From assembly GCA_946902985.2 (NCBI GenBank), contig OX336390.1:529870861-529934860 (forward strand): a stretch of 64,000 nucleotides of DNA, given 5' to 3'. How positions within the stretch are numbered: position 1 is the stretch's first letter; each line of letters opens with the position of its first letter. This stretch comes from Meconema thalassinum (taxonomy: Eukaryota; Arthropoda; Insecta; Orthoptera; Tettigoniidae). Positions 41,629 to 49,281 of this stretch are shown here, piece by piece. Under the pieces are notes generated by a model. The model saw only the letters and a program-made list of their open reading frames with translations. It made no database searches and was not told the origin of the DNA. A program made the position numbers and the translations under genes.

Positions 41629-42312
41629 CTAGAAGAATTGCTGAGTTTTATCAGTACATCGCTTACAATTTTTTATCATAGGATTTGGACCATCCCAATC
41701 ACAATGAGAATCTTCTCGATGCATAAAGTGTCTACGACAGGGACGGCAGGCTGCAACATCCGCCGACATACGGAGGTGTAATGGTAGCTTATCCCAATTA
41801 AGATCAATGTCGTGTGCACCGTACGCGGTCAGAAATCCAGCTGGTAAATAGGCAATCAGATGCTGCGGCATTTCACGAAGAAATTGCGCTTTATGGTAGG
41901 CGCGTATTGCTAAACTCACCAGGGTGCGATAAATCTCAAATGCTGCATCAGCGTCTCGACTTGTTGAGCAACGATCGCATTTGCAGTCCATGCAATCTAC
42001 CCGCTCTCCAACATGACAAGATGAAGCTTTGGCAACGCCATCGTCCACATTATTTGTTTGATTGGTGATGGGCTTGTTGTTGTACCCCCTGTCATGAATA
42101 CCAAACGTAGACATGAATCCATCTGGTAAATAGTGAACCAGATGCGGCGGCATTCTAAGCACAGTATGATTCTTGTGATAGGCAGTTATAGCTTCACTCA
42201 CTAGGGCGCGATAAATGGTAAACCTTGAATCTTCATCTGAACTTGGTGAATCACTTTCACATTTGCAGACCCGCCTCGCAGAGGGGGTTGTGACTTCATC
42301 GTAGCTTTCCAT
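41629..42312 (-). CDS. Internally duplicated Cys/His-rich protein, unknown
   Basis: 227 residues from ATG 42312, chosen because the TATA box at 42343-42350 places transcription start about 42316-42320. Two copies of a ~46-residue module occur at 29-74 (FTIYRALVSEAITAYHK, then MPPHLVHYLPDGF) and 123-168 (FEIYRTLVSLAIRAYHK, then MPQHLIAYLPAGF). Cys clusters follow: CxCx and CMDCKCDRC between the modules, and CRPCRRHFMH...HCDW...CKRC at the C-terminus, likely zinc-binding. Intact. It sits between the capsid gene and the phospholipase-side genes. I know no function; a structural or DNA-binding minor virion role is only a guess from context. Confidence 0.7.
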   Translation of the reverse strand: MESYDEVTTPSARRVCKCESDSPSSDEDSRFTIYRALVSEAITAYHKNHTVLRMPPHLVHYLPDGFMSTFGIHDRGYNNKPITNQTNNVDDGVAKASSCHVGERVDCMDCKCDRCSTSRDADAAFEIYRTLVSLAIRAYHKAQFLREMPQHLIAYLPAGFLTAYGAHDIDLNWDKLPLHLRMSADVAACRPCRRHFMHREDSHCDWDGPNPMIKNCKRCTDKTQQFF

Positions 42313-42342
42313 GACTGTGAAGGGCAATGCAGGAAGACATGC

Positions 42343-42350
42343 TATTTATA
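42343..42350 (-). promoter_or_regulatory. TATA box overlapping the MCP stop codon
   Basis: TATAAATA on the minus strand; the MCP stop TAA (42346-42348) lies inside it. About 30 nt downstream is CACAGTC at the start of the next gene. Confidence 0.6.
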
Positions 42351-43560
42351 CTCTGGTCACCATGTTGGACAGCGGTTGATAAAACACTTGCGCCTCGTGA
42401 ACAATAAGGCAATAGGCTGTCGTTTTTTCTGGAATAATTGTAGATGTTTCAAATTCTAGTCTGATATCAATAGTTGTTTCCTTCATCGACTCCTCCAAAT
42501 ACGAACAGTCCATCACCACCAGAGGCGCCTTGGACTTGAAGTCTTGTGGTGATAATAGCGGACATGCCTCTTTCTGATAATAGGATGACTGAAAGTTTAC
42601 AAACATGTCATAAAGCTTACCATATTTGTTCTTGTTAAAGTTTAAATCCATTCCCTCATAGGGAAAGGTAACACCGTTCAAAAAGAGTCGTATATTTCGT
42701 AATTGGATGTGGTCAAATTTTGATGCATCTTTATTCTGTTGATATTTGCGATCTGTTTGAAATCCAACCAGGACGTAGAGGGGACGCTCTGTATACCGTG
42801 AGGTTTTTATAGACCAAGTATGTGTATCGGAGAGTGGTAATACCGGGTATTCATGCAGCTCCCAGCTTCTAAATTGAATGAGTAAAGCTGTATCCTTCTC
42901 CACAATCTTGAGCAGACTCAATTTTTTCTGATCTGATAGAGTAACGTGCGGTACTTTCCATAGAATTCGTTGCAGTAGAATTTTTGTATCTATTGGCGCT
43001 GTATCAGCTCCCTTTAGCGCATTATAATCACTCCTGTCTCGTACAAGAATCAGATCCTGTCTTGCGTTCACAACAATGCGCTTATGATCCTCTGCAAAGC
43101 CTAGTATTAATTTTAGAGGTAAATGTCCAGTAAATGTACCATCATCGTTAATCATCCAGTCGTTGGTTGAGTTGGGACACCAACCAGCCATACAAAAAGC
43201 TTTACTCTCTTCGCTTCCATACGAGGGATAAAGTTTCATGACACTTGTTATGCCAACATTTCGAGTAGTATCCACTTCAATACCGTTGATCACGTAGCGA
43301 ACCTCAGAAAACAAAAAGGCCAAAGCATTGTTGGCCAACTTTGACGTTGTTGGAATGGTACCATCCAATTTGGTGAGTTGCCCTTCAATCTGGATGTAAC
43401 TTTCATGTGGAAGCGTGTAGATATCTTGTTGGTTAATAGTAATGCGAATCTCATCATTATTATTTAGTCCCTGAGTATACGGTTGGTAGGAATGGTGTTC
43501 AATTCTTACAATACCCTCCTGTACTTCGACAGGGTTTGTCACGTCTAGAATCGAATTCAT
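42346..43560 (-). CDS. Major capsid protein (double jelly-roll)
   Basis: 404 residues from ATG 43560 (MNSILDVTNPVEV). An upstream extension of the frame has no ATG. Features: GLNNNDEIRITINQQDIYTLPHESYIQIEGQ-type first strands, SEVRYVINGIEVDTTRNVG, the later LRNIRLFLNGVTFPYEGMDL, and a C-terminal VFYQPLSNM. This matches the major capsid protein described for Polintons, in length and in order of blocks, and would form hexon-like trimers of an icosahedral shell. Its partner is the minor capsid gene 117 bp upstream. The TATA box TATAAAG at 43663-43669 lies just past the minor capsid stop. Intact. Confidence 0.92.
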   Translation of the reverse strand: MNSILDVTNPVEVQEGIVRIEHHSYQPYTQGLNNNDEIRITINQQDIYTLPHESYIQIEGQLTKLDGTIPTTSKLANNALAFLFSEVRYVINGIEVDTTRNVGITSVMKLYPSYGSEESKAFCMAGWCPNSTNDWMINDDGTFTGHLPLKLILGFAEDHKRIVVNARQDLILVRDRSDYNALKGADTAPIDTKILLQRILWKVPHVTLSDQKKLSLLKIVEKDTALLIQFRSWELHEYPVLPLSDTHTWSIKTSRYTERPLYVLVGFQTDRKYQQNKDASKFDHIQLRNIRLFLNGVTFPYEGMDLNFNKNKYGKLYDMFVNFQSSYYQKEACPLLSPQDFKSKAPLVVMDCSYLEESMKETTIDIRLEFETSTIIPEKTTAYCLIVHEAQVFYQPLSNMVTRV

Positions 43561-43662
43561 GACGTAAGGTGTAACCAAGTTGTTGTAGGATCTGCTTGTT
43601 GACACGTGTTAACCTGTACACGTGTTGAGCACAACTAACGCCTGTTCTTGACAGCGTTGCCG

Positions 43663-43669
43663 CTTTATA
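43663..43669 (-). promoter_or_regulatory. TATA box of the major capsid gene
   Basis: TATAAAG on the minus strand, 9 nt past the minor-capsid stop; expected start near 43640, giving a leader of about 80 nt before ATG 43560. Confidence 0.5.
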
Positions 43670-43677
43670 CACTTGTT

Positions 43678-44400
43678 TCATGCTGGCTTCAGATACAGTT
43701 TGTAGGTCACAGGTGTATGAGGGTCTAACCGAATGAGACGTTGGTTTCTATTCACCAGTCTTAAGGTAATATTCCTGATGTTGGTCACACTCACAGGATG
43801 ATAGAGCACCACCGACGGGTTTTCGCGGATGATGTAACCACCAGGTGAAGTAACAATAAAATCATAAAGCGAATGTGAGGGATCTTGATTTGTGTAGACG
43901 TCTGTAATAATATTACACGTGACAGATACGTGATGATCTTCAATTATTTTCACCGGTTGGTCAGACTTGTGTATCACGTTCGGTACTAACACTTGTGGTG
44001 AATAGCCTAACAATGGCCCAATCGAATCTGGTTGAGATTTAAAATCAATCCTAAAAGAAGAAAGAATACTGCAGCGATGTGTCACGTTGTTGGCTATGAG
44101 TTCAAACTTGCGTGTCCCGTCAAGAAATGCTTTTAGACTAAATTCCTTGGTGAGAGTTGTGTAGATGTGATCGTGAATATCATCTACGGTGTAGCTGCCG
44201 GACGGTAGAGTTAACACATAGTCATCGTAGTAGAAATTATCATTGACGTCTTCAATTATGTTGCAGATTCTATTATAGCCTTCAAACGAAACAAGTCCCA
44301 GCACGTAGGGTCGTCGTCCTAATTCAATAGGAGGATAAAAGTCAACAGTTACTTCCGCACCTTGTCCGTGCACTGTAAACGTTCTACTTTCTGTTGTCAT
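43678..44400 (-). CDS. Minor capsid (penton) protein, single jelly-roll
   Basis: 240 residues from ATG 44400 (MTTESRTFTV). A more upstream ATG at 44421 exists, but the TATA box at about 44429-44436 is only 15 nt before it, so transcripts would begin past it. Typical blocks: LGLVSFEGYNRICNI, LTLPSGSYTVDDIHDHI, FRIDFKSQPDSIGPLLGYSP, VPNVIHKSDQPVKI. Polinton minor capsids are penton-like single jelly-roll proteins at the vertices. Intact. Confidence 0.88.
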   Translation of the reverse strand: MTTESRTFTVHGQGAEVTVDFYPPIELGRRPYVLGLVSFEGYNRICNIIEDVNDNFYYDDYVLTLPSGSYTVDDIHDHIYTTLTKEFSLKAFLDGTRKFELIANNVTHRCSILSSFRIDFKSQPDSIGPLLGYSPQVLVPNVIHKSDQPVKIIEDHHVSVTCNIITDVYTNQDPSHSLYDFIVTSPGGYIIRENPSVVLYHPVSVTNIRNITLRLVNRNQRLIRLDPHTPVTYKLYLKPA

Positions 44401-44410
44401 AATGACCACG

Positions 44411-44761
44411 TCACCCGCCATGCTCGGTCTTATATAGAAAAGTCAAACATAGACGACCGCACTGTTGCGTGTTAAAATTTTGCACTCGTTTCACATTATA
44501 GTGTATTGTTGCACTGCTTCCAAAATAGCGAACAAGCTCTGTCGGAGGAGGAAGGTTTCCAAAACTGTCAAAGTACCACACGGTTCGCCCATGCTTTATG
44601 TAGGCCACATAATGCGTTCCCGGTCCATGACTGTCATCCAAATTAACAACTGCACTTTCATGGCTCCGTGGTCGAGACGGTAGTTGGTTGCGCATAAACA
44701 CACCTCGAAAGTGGGAGATCTTTAGCTGTTTTGCATATCTTATAACTTCCTCATGCGTCAT
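44411..44761 (-). CDS. PRO: Adenain-like cysteine protease
   Basis: 116 residues; the maturation protease of Polintons, related to adenovirus protease. Catalytic pattern in order: His50 (GPGTHYVAY), Asp65 (WYFDSFG), Gln94 (VQNFN), Cys101 (QQCGRLC); the Gln-Cys spacing of seven equals that of adenain. It is shorter than adenovirus protease, as in other Polintons. It starts 23 bp after the stop of the basic core-like gene and its last codons overlap the minor capsid frame. Intact. Likely substrates are virion proteins carrying (M/I/L)xGG-x or (M/I/L)xGx-G sites. Confidence 0.92.
   Translation of the reverse strand: MTHEEVIRYAKQLKISHFRGVFMRNQLPSRPRSHESAVVNLDDSHGPGTHYVAYIKHGRTVWYFDSFGNLPPPTELVRYFGSSATIHYNVKRVQNFNTQQCGRLCLTFLYKTEHGG
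44429..44436 (-). promoter_or_regulatory. TATA box of the minor capsid gene, inside protease codons
   Basis: TATATAAG on the minus strand, overlapping codons near the end of the protease gene; it decides for the second ATG (44400) of the minor capsid gene. Confidence 0.55.
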
Positions 44762-44784
44762 GGCTCGTCGTGGCAGTGCATCGA

Positions 44785-45237
44785 TTAACCGTTTTTTGGC
44801 GACATGTAAATGCCGAGTCCTTTCTTGTAGGGTGCTAGCTTCATGTTCACACCTTTACCGCGCAGTGCTATGGCCTCCATAGTTTTATTATGCCTTTCAC
44901 TTTCCTTCAACTGTTGCTTCGCCTCCTCAACAGCTTTCACCGTTCGTGCTACCGCACTTGCTCCTCCAAGAAGTGAACCCAGGGCTGCTAGTCCAGCAAA
45001 CAGTGCAGGTAAAAATCCACCACGTTTCGGCACAGGAATAACTCGGGCACGTTTTCTAAAACGTAGTTTACTTTTGGGATTCGAATGCAATCGTGCTGCT
45101 CGGAGTGCTTTCTTAATAGCCAACTCACTATTTGTTTCTCCGCGCGAAGCTTGACGTGCCGCATGAAGAATAGCTTTAAAGCCTCCCTTTCTTGACAACT
45201 TCTTCCTCTTCTTCACCACATATCTCTGTTTCACCAT
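44785..45237 (-). CDS. Basic, membrane-active core-like protein (adenovirus pX/pVI-like layout)
   Basis: 150 residues from ATG 45237; the frame upstream has no ATG. Basic N-terminus (YVVKKRKKLSRKGG), a Lys/Arg middle (KSKLRFRKRARVIPVPKRGG), then a hydrophobic segment (FLPALFAGLAALGSLLGG, 75-92), a helical, charged stretch (VEEAKQQLKESERHNK), and a conserved end KLAPYKKGLGIYMSPKNG. The same layout occurs in a protein next to the protease in other Polintons and resembles small adenovirus core and membrane-lytic proteins. Likely DNA or membrane contact in the virion; inference. SLLGG-A (88-93) fits a protease site. Confidence 0.65.
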   Translation of the reverse strand: MVKQRYVVKKRKKLSRKGGFKAILHAARQASRGETNSELAIKKALRAARLHSNPKSKLRFRKRARVIPVPKRGGFLPALFAGLAALGSLLGGASAVARTVKAVEEAKQQLKESERHNKTMEAIALRGKGVNMKLAPYKKGLGIYMSPKNG

Positions 45238-45318
45238 CGCGACCAAAGAACAAGACAACCTCACACCGCAAAGTATAGAACACAACTAACACTCCTCAGG
45301 AAGGGAACCTATAATTAC

Positions 45319-46359
45319 TTATTCAATGGTGGCTGTATATTCAAGTTCTATATACAGAGGAAAATCGTTCATCGTTTTCCCCGCCTCTTTTTCTTCAGAC
45401 GAGAGTTTCAAATGAAAGAATAATTTGTCTCCGGCTTTCACCGGTTGATCAATAAGTGGTTGAACACTACCGTTTAATCGTACCTCTAAATGTTTCAAAT
45501 CTGGAGCATACTCAATTACACGAATGGCACCATCGTACATTAAACGGTAATTGTCATACCCCGAACGTAGTATGTAGGCGAGGTTATTGGGATCTTTTAC
45601 CGGTTGTTGGTTTACAATGTGAAGCAGAAATATAGAGGGTATTGATTTAATAAAAAGCGATAACCGTTGTTCCAAAAATCGTTTGGTCGTCACGTCGTGA
45701 GGTTGCACAGGATCAGCAACTTCGGCTATTCGTCTTCGCTTCATCTGTAGAGCGTTCTCCTTAATTTCCCACAACTTTTCCATTTCAGAGTTTAAAAACC
45801 GTTTTGTACAAACATCTTGATCATCTTCAGGATCGGCCACATGCACAAGGCGTGCATTATTTGCTGTATAGCCCTTTGCAGTTAGGGTGGGCACAATACT
45901 GAGCACCTGTTTCACCTTGTTATCTACATAGTCCTTTCTAGCAGCGTCCGTGTTGTTTGTTGGAAGAGCCAGCTGAGTGATTCGACGTTGGTGTACGTCA
46001 TAGTCCTTTGCTTCTGTTAACACCACAGCATTGGTTAACATATAGGCTTTGGTGCACACATCTTGATCGTTCACAGGATCTGCAACGCCCGTAATACGTT
46101 TATTCTGAGCCTCATAATCTCCTTTGATACGTCGAAAGCGGAAATAATCTACATTCTTTTTTGAACATGCGTCTGAGGGTAATACGGGTTCTGTTATATT
46201 GGTCAATCGCTTTCCATTAAAGTTGTAATTGCCATCTGTTGTGCGTGGCAATACATTAGCATCAACATATCGTTTAGTTGCAGGATCTGTATCATGTTTT
46301 GGATCGTTTGTCAAAGCAAATCGTTCATTTGTTTTAAGAGTTCTTCCAAAGGCGTCCAT
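45319..46359 (-). CDS. Fibre-like protein with six tail-fibre-type repeats
   Basis: 346 residues from ATG 46359. The first about 232 residues hold six diverged copies, about 38-44 residues apart, of a module like KRITGVADPVNDQDVCTKAY: centred at 14-33, 50-71, 87-107, 125-146, 170-190 and 209-230. This (R)ITnvadP..(D)A.tK.yvd pattern is that of phage and viral tail-fibre or spike repeats, which form trimeric shafts. Residues 233-346 form a separate, non-repetitive, beta-rich C-terminal domain that could be a knob. It is the first gene of the minus-strand cluster, divergent from the ATPase. I infer a host-attachment spike on a Polinton virion. Intact. Could alternatively be an internal structural protein. 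Confidence 0.75.
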   Translation of the reverse strand: MDAFGRTLKTNERFALTNDPKHDTDPATKRYVDANVLPRTTDGNYNFNGKRLTNITEPVLPSDACSKKNVDYFRFRRIKGDYEAQNKRITGVADPVNDQDVCTKAYMLTNAVVLTEAKDYDVHQRRITQLALPTNNTDAARKDYVDNKVKQVLSIVPTLTAKGYTANNARLVHVADPEDDQDVCTKRFLNSEMEKLWEIKENALQMKRRRIAEVADPVQPHDVTTKRFLEQRLSLFIKSIPSIFLLHIVNQQPVKDPNNLAYILRSGYDNYRLMYDGAIRVIEYAPDLKHLEVRLNGSVQPLIDQPVKAGDKLFFHLKLSSEEKEAGKTMNDFPLYIELEYTATIE

Positions 46360-46371
46360 GGTTACACTGGA

Positions 46372-46402
46372 ACTGAAACACCCGCTTGCCTCATGTATAT
46401 AG
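46372..46402. promoter_or_regulatory. Divergent promoter between fibre and ATPase genes
   Basis: A palindromic TATATA (46396-46401) lies in the 76-bp gap. To the left, on the minus strand, a TCAGT initiator (46376-46372) has its A 27 nt away. To the right the ATPase ATG (46436) is about 35-40 nt away, so the same box can serve both genes. Confidence 0.6.
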
Positions 46403-46435
46403 AGACCATCTCTTCCCCTTTCACATTTAGTTGAT

Positions 46436-47111
46436 ATGCAGATTATTAAGCAACAACATTCACTTCCGGTGGGAGACTTGGTTTCAAACCTCTTCTCAAC
46501 ATCGTCCGAACAACGTCATGGATCACTCTTCCCATCCTCCATTCGCTGTCTCATCGCCGGCCCGTCAGGATGTGGAAAAACCAATCTTCTGCTTAAACGG
46601 AGTGCGCTTTCAAAATATCTATATCTTTGCCAAATCGCTGTATCAACCGCTGTATGTGTTCTTGGAACAGGTCATGTCAGGTCTGCGCAACATGGGCTAC
46701 TTCACATTCGCAGCACACGAAGATGTCATTTCTCCAGACAATGTTCGCCCCCATTCGCTTATGATTTTTGACGATGTGGCCACAGAACGACAGGGTATTA
46801 TTCAGGCTTACTTTAGTATGCGACGTCATAAATATATTGATTGTTTTTATCTCGCTCAAACCTATTCGCGAATACCAAAACAGTTAATTCGTGACAATGC
46901 CAACGTGATTGTTCTCTTCCGACAGGATGAGCGCAACATGCATCACGTCTACGATGATCACGTGAACCCAGACATGACCTTTCAAGCCTTTACACAGTTG
47001 TGCGCCATGTGTTGGAACGCTCATCACCACAGTTGTCTTGTTATTGATAAGCAGAGCAACATCAACAATGGACGCTACCGCATGGGATTTGATCATTTCA
47101 TTCGTATTTAA
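46436..47111 (+). pseudogene. ATP: Packaging ATPase (FtsK/HerA/A32-like), one frame break
   Basis: ATG 46436 opens a frame with the Walker A motif CLIAGPSGCGKTNLLL (about residue 41). The remainder lies one frame over, from about 46590: VRFQNIYIFAKSLYQP, Walker B LMIFDDV, FYLAQTYSRIPKQLIRDNAN (sensor region) and HVYDDHV to the stop at 47109-47111. A one-base gain near the AAA at 46593-46595 explains the switch. The enzyme would pump DNA into the capsid. Upstream is the divergent promoter shared with the fibre gene. All catalytic motifs are retained, so this may be an assembly error or a recent loss. Confidence 0.9.
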
Positions 47112-47112
47112 G
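47105..47112 (+). promoter_or_regulatory. TATA-like box overlapping the ATPase stop
   Basis: TATTTAAG containing the ATPase stop TAA; a TTCAGA initiator-like sequence follows at 47143 before ATG 47153. Confidence 0.4.
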
Positions 47113-47152
47113 TAGCTGCATTGCTTTTCTGAACATCATTTGTTCAGATGTC

Positions 47153-48127
47153 ATGGCGACAACAGGGAGTAAATTAAAAAAGCACATAATCCGTGCACGA
47201 AATAGCATTCGACAAAAGTTTCGCTACCTAAAACGTGCACATGCCGACAGTGAACTGTTTGTCGAAAAACATTTGAAGTCACCTCTGGAAGCTGTGTTGA
47301 AAGGAACATCAAAGCCTAGTACACGCTCAAAAGAAACACAAACAATTGAAGAGGAGGAGGAGGAAGAAAATGATGAAGAACCTGACGATGTTTTTTCTCC
47401 ATTGCTTCCGTCTTCTAGCTCCAAAGAATCACCGCTGCCCCAGTTTTTGAAAACATCAATAATTGCTGAAACACCCACTAGACCCAAAGAAAAGCAGCCT
47501 ACTCTTAAAGAAATATTAAATACGCCCGAACAATGTGTGCGGTTAAAATCCATTTTACTACAAAATTATGGTGCGTTGGTTACCCCCTTCCTTGAAGATC
47601 TTTTTACTAAGAAAACTGATACTACCTATGGTGTTCGCTATGAAAACAATAGATTTCGAATTGGCGATTCACCAATCAAGATAAGTGACAATGTTTTGAT
47701 TGTTAAAACAGTTCGTTACAAATTGACGCCAGGTCTTTTAGAACTTTTATTTTCACGTACACCTTCTACCGAGGACTATGATAAAGAAGATCTTGAAAAG
47801 TATAAAAACATCTTGATGGCTACAAATGGTTTTAGACGTAATTATAAACATTCTGAAGCAGTAAATGCTAATAAGGGCTTCAAATATAAAACCATCATAT
47901 CAAAATTGTTTCCCACCTATGCAAGTGTTCGCCGTGCAAATTCAGCGTCCGGTATCACATTTAATACTTTGAAACCTTTCATCGATTTCGCCTATTGGAA
48001 CAATCCAAATAAGTTGGCTAAACGTCTGCAACTGTTGCGTGCATCAGAACAGGCCGGTCATACCGGACACGAGGCGGAAGTTTTAGAAATAGAAGAGGAG
48101 CTTCGTCATGCTGGCATTATTGTATAA
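47153..48127 (+). CDS. Conserved Polinton protein of unknown function (DUF8207-like)
   Basis: 324 residues. Basic N-terminus with RxxIRQKFRYLKRAH, an acidic run (EEEEEEENDEEPDD, 66-79), then a conserved core from about 110: FLEDLFTKKTDTTYGVRYEN, RIGDSPIKISDN, RYKLTPGLLELLFSRTP, KYKNILMATNGFRRNYKHS, then KYKTIISKLFP. This YGxR / IGD / TxGLxELL / TN pattern is one I recall from a domain of unknown function abundant in arthropod Polinton proteins (DUF8207, from memory). The stop overlaps the integrase ATG (TAATG). Intact. Function unknown; the conserved place beside integrase suggests a replication or integration accessory role. Confidence 0.75.
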   Translation: MATTGSKLKKHIIRARNSIRQKFRYLKRAHADSELFVEKHLKSPLEAVLKGTSKPSTRSKETQTIEEEEEEENDEEPDDVFSPLLPSSSSKESPLPQFLKTSIIAETPTRPKEKQPTLKEILNTPEQCVRLKSILLQNYGALVTPFLEDLFTKKTDTTYGVRYENNRFRIGDSPIKISDNVLIVKTVRYKLTPGLLELLFSRTPSTEDYDKEDLEKYKNILMATNGFRRNYKHSEAVNANKGFKYKTIISKLFPTYASVRRANSASGITFNTLKPFIDFAYWNNPNKLAKRLQLLRASEQAGHTGHEAEVLEIEEELRHAGIIV

Positions 48128-49281
48128 TGAGTCAACGTGTTCATACACCCTCGCCTGTTAAGGCTGCCATTGCTCGCGAGTTGCATAGACCAGCTCGTCG
48201 TCTCTACCATCGTCGTCATGTCATCACACGGGGCGTTGACGATCTTTGGCAAGCTGATCTGGTTGAAATGATTCCCTATGCCAAAGCTAACAACGGGGTC
48301 AACTATCTGCTCACCGTCATCGACGTTTATTCCATAATGGCCTTTGTTGAACCTGTTCGGAATAAATCTGCACAACTGGTCACCGCTGCATTCAAGACCA
48401 TCATTCAGCGGTCAAGACGACAACCTCGTTTGCTTCAAACAGATCAAGGCAAAGAATTTTTCAACAAGACTTTTTCCGCTTATCTCAAATCACTTGACAT
48501 CCATCACTATTCCACTTTTAGCAATCTAAAGGCAAGTGTTGTAGAACGTTTCAACCGCACACTCAAGACGCGCATGTGGGAACAATTTACGGCAAGAGGA
48601 TCCTATCGCTGGCTTGAACTTTTACGCGACCTGGTGACACGTTACAACAACACTAAACATAGAACCATCAGAATGAAACCACGCCTTGTAACCAAGAACA
48701 TTGCGCAATTGGATCGCATTCATCACAAAATCAAAACGGCAGATCCGCGACGTCATCGATTACGTATTGGTGATTATGTGCGCATCAGTAAACATAAAAC
48801 AATCTTCGCCAAAGGATACACACCAAACTGGAGCACAGAAGTATTTCGTATTCGCAAGGTAAAACTTTCTAATCCAGTTGTTTATTTACTTGATGACCTC
48901 AACAAGCAGCCAATCCAAGGAGGATTCTACATGGAGGAACTGCAAAGGACGCAATATCCCAAGCATTATCTTGTTGAAAAAATTGTACAAAAACGTGGCA
49001 ATAAACTTTTTGTTAAGTGGCTAGGTTTTAATGCCACATATAATTCATGGATTAATAAATCAGATCTGGTGTACGCCTTCTTGTTTTTATTTCATGTCGA
49101 GCTGGCCAACCCAACATGCCATGCATTTTGTATCCTCACCCACCCTACCATTTACAGGAAATACTACTCCAGATTCATTGATGTTTGTTTACCATTGAGC
49201 ACATTCAACAACCAGTTCATTCCCCCTCTCTCTCAATCCCATTCACTACTCCAGATACCATTGATGTTTGTTTACCATTGA
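48127..49281 (+). CDS. INT: Polinton integrase with C-terminal chromodomain
   Basis: 384 residues; the ATG overlaps the previous stop. Retroviral-type DDE core: Asp44 (WQADLVEM), Asp106 (LLQTDQGKEF), Glu140 (SVVERFNRT). Residues about 150-270 form a DNA-binding region. A chromodomain-like segment is at 281-315 (YLVEKIVQKRGNKLFVKWLG, then NSWINKSDL). The right TIR starts at 49025, within codon 300, so the chromodomain end and the whole low-complexity tail (316-384) are TIR-encoded and exist also in the left TIR. The enzyme joins the element termini to host DNA and makes the 6-bp duplication; the chromodomain may tether it to modified histones. No break. The true C-terminus may be nearer residue 320. 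Confidence 0.95.
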   Translation: MSQRVHTPSPVKAAIARELHRPARRLYHRRHVITRGVDDLWQADLVEMIPYAKANNGVNYLLTVIDVYSIMAFVEPVRNKSAQLVTAAFKTIIQRSRRQPRLLQTDQGKEFFNKTFSAYLKSLDIHHYSTFSNLKASVVERFNRTLKTRMWEQFTARGSYRWLELLRDLVTRYNNTKHRTIRMKPRLVTKNIAQLDRIHHKIKTADPRRHRLRIGDYVRISKHKTIFAKGYTPNWSTEVFRIRKVKLSNPVVYLLDDLNKQPIQGGFYMEELQRTQYPKHYLVEKIVQKRGNKLFVKWLGFNATYNSWINKSDLVYAFLFLFHVELANPTCHAFCILTHPTIYRKYYSRFIDVCLPLSTFNNQFIPPLSQSHSLLQIPLMFVYH

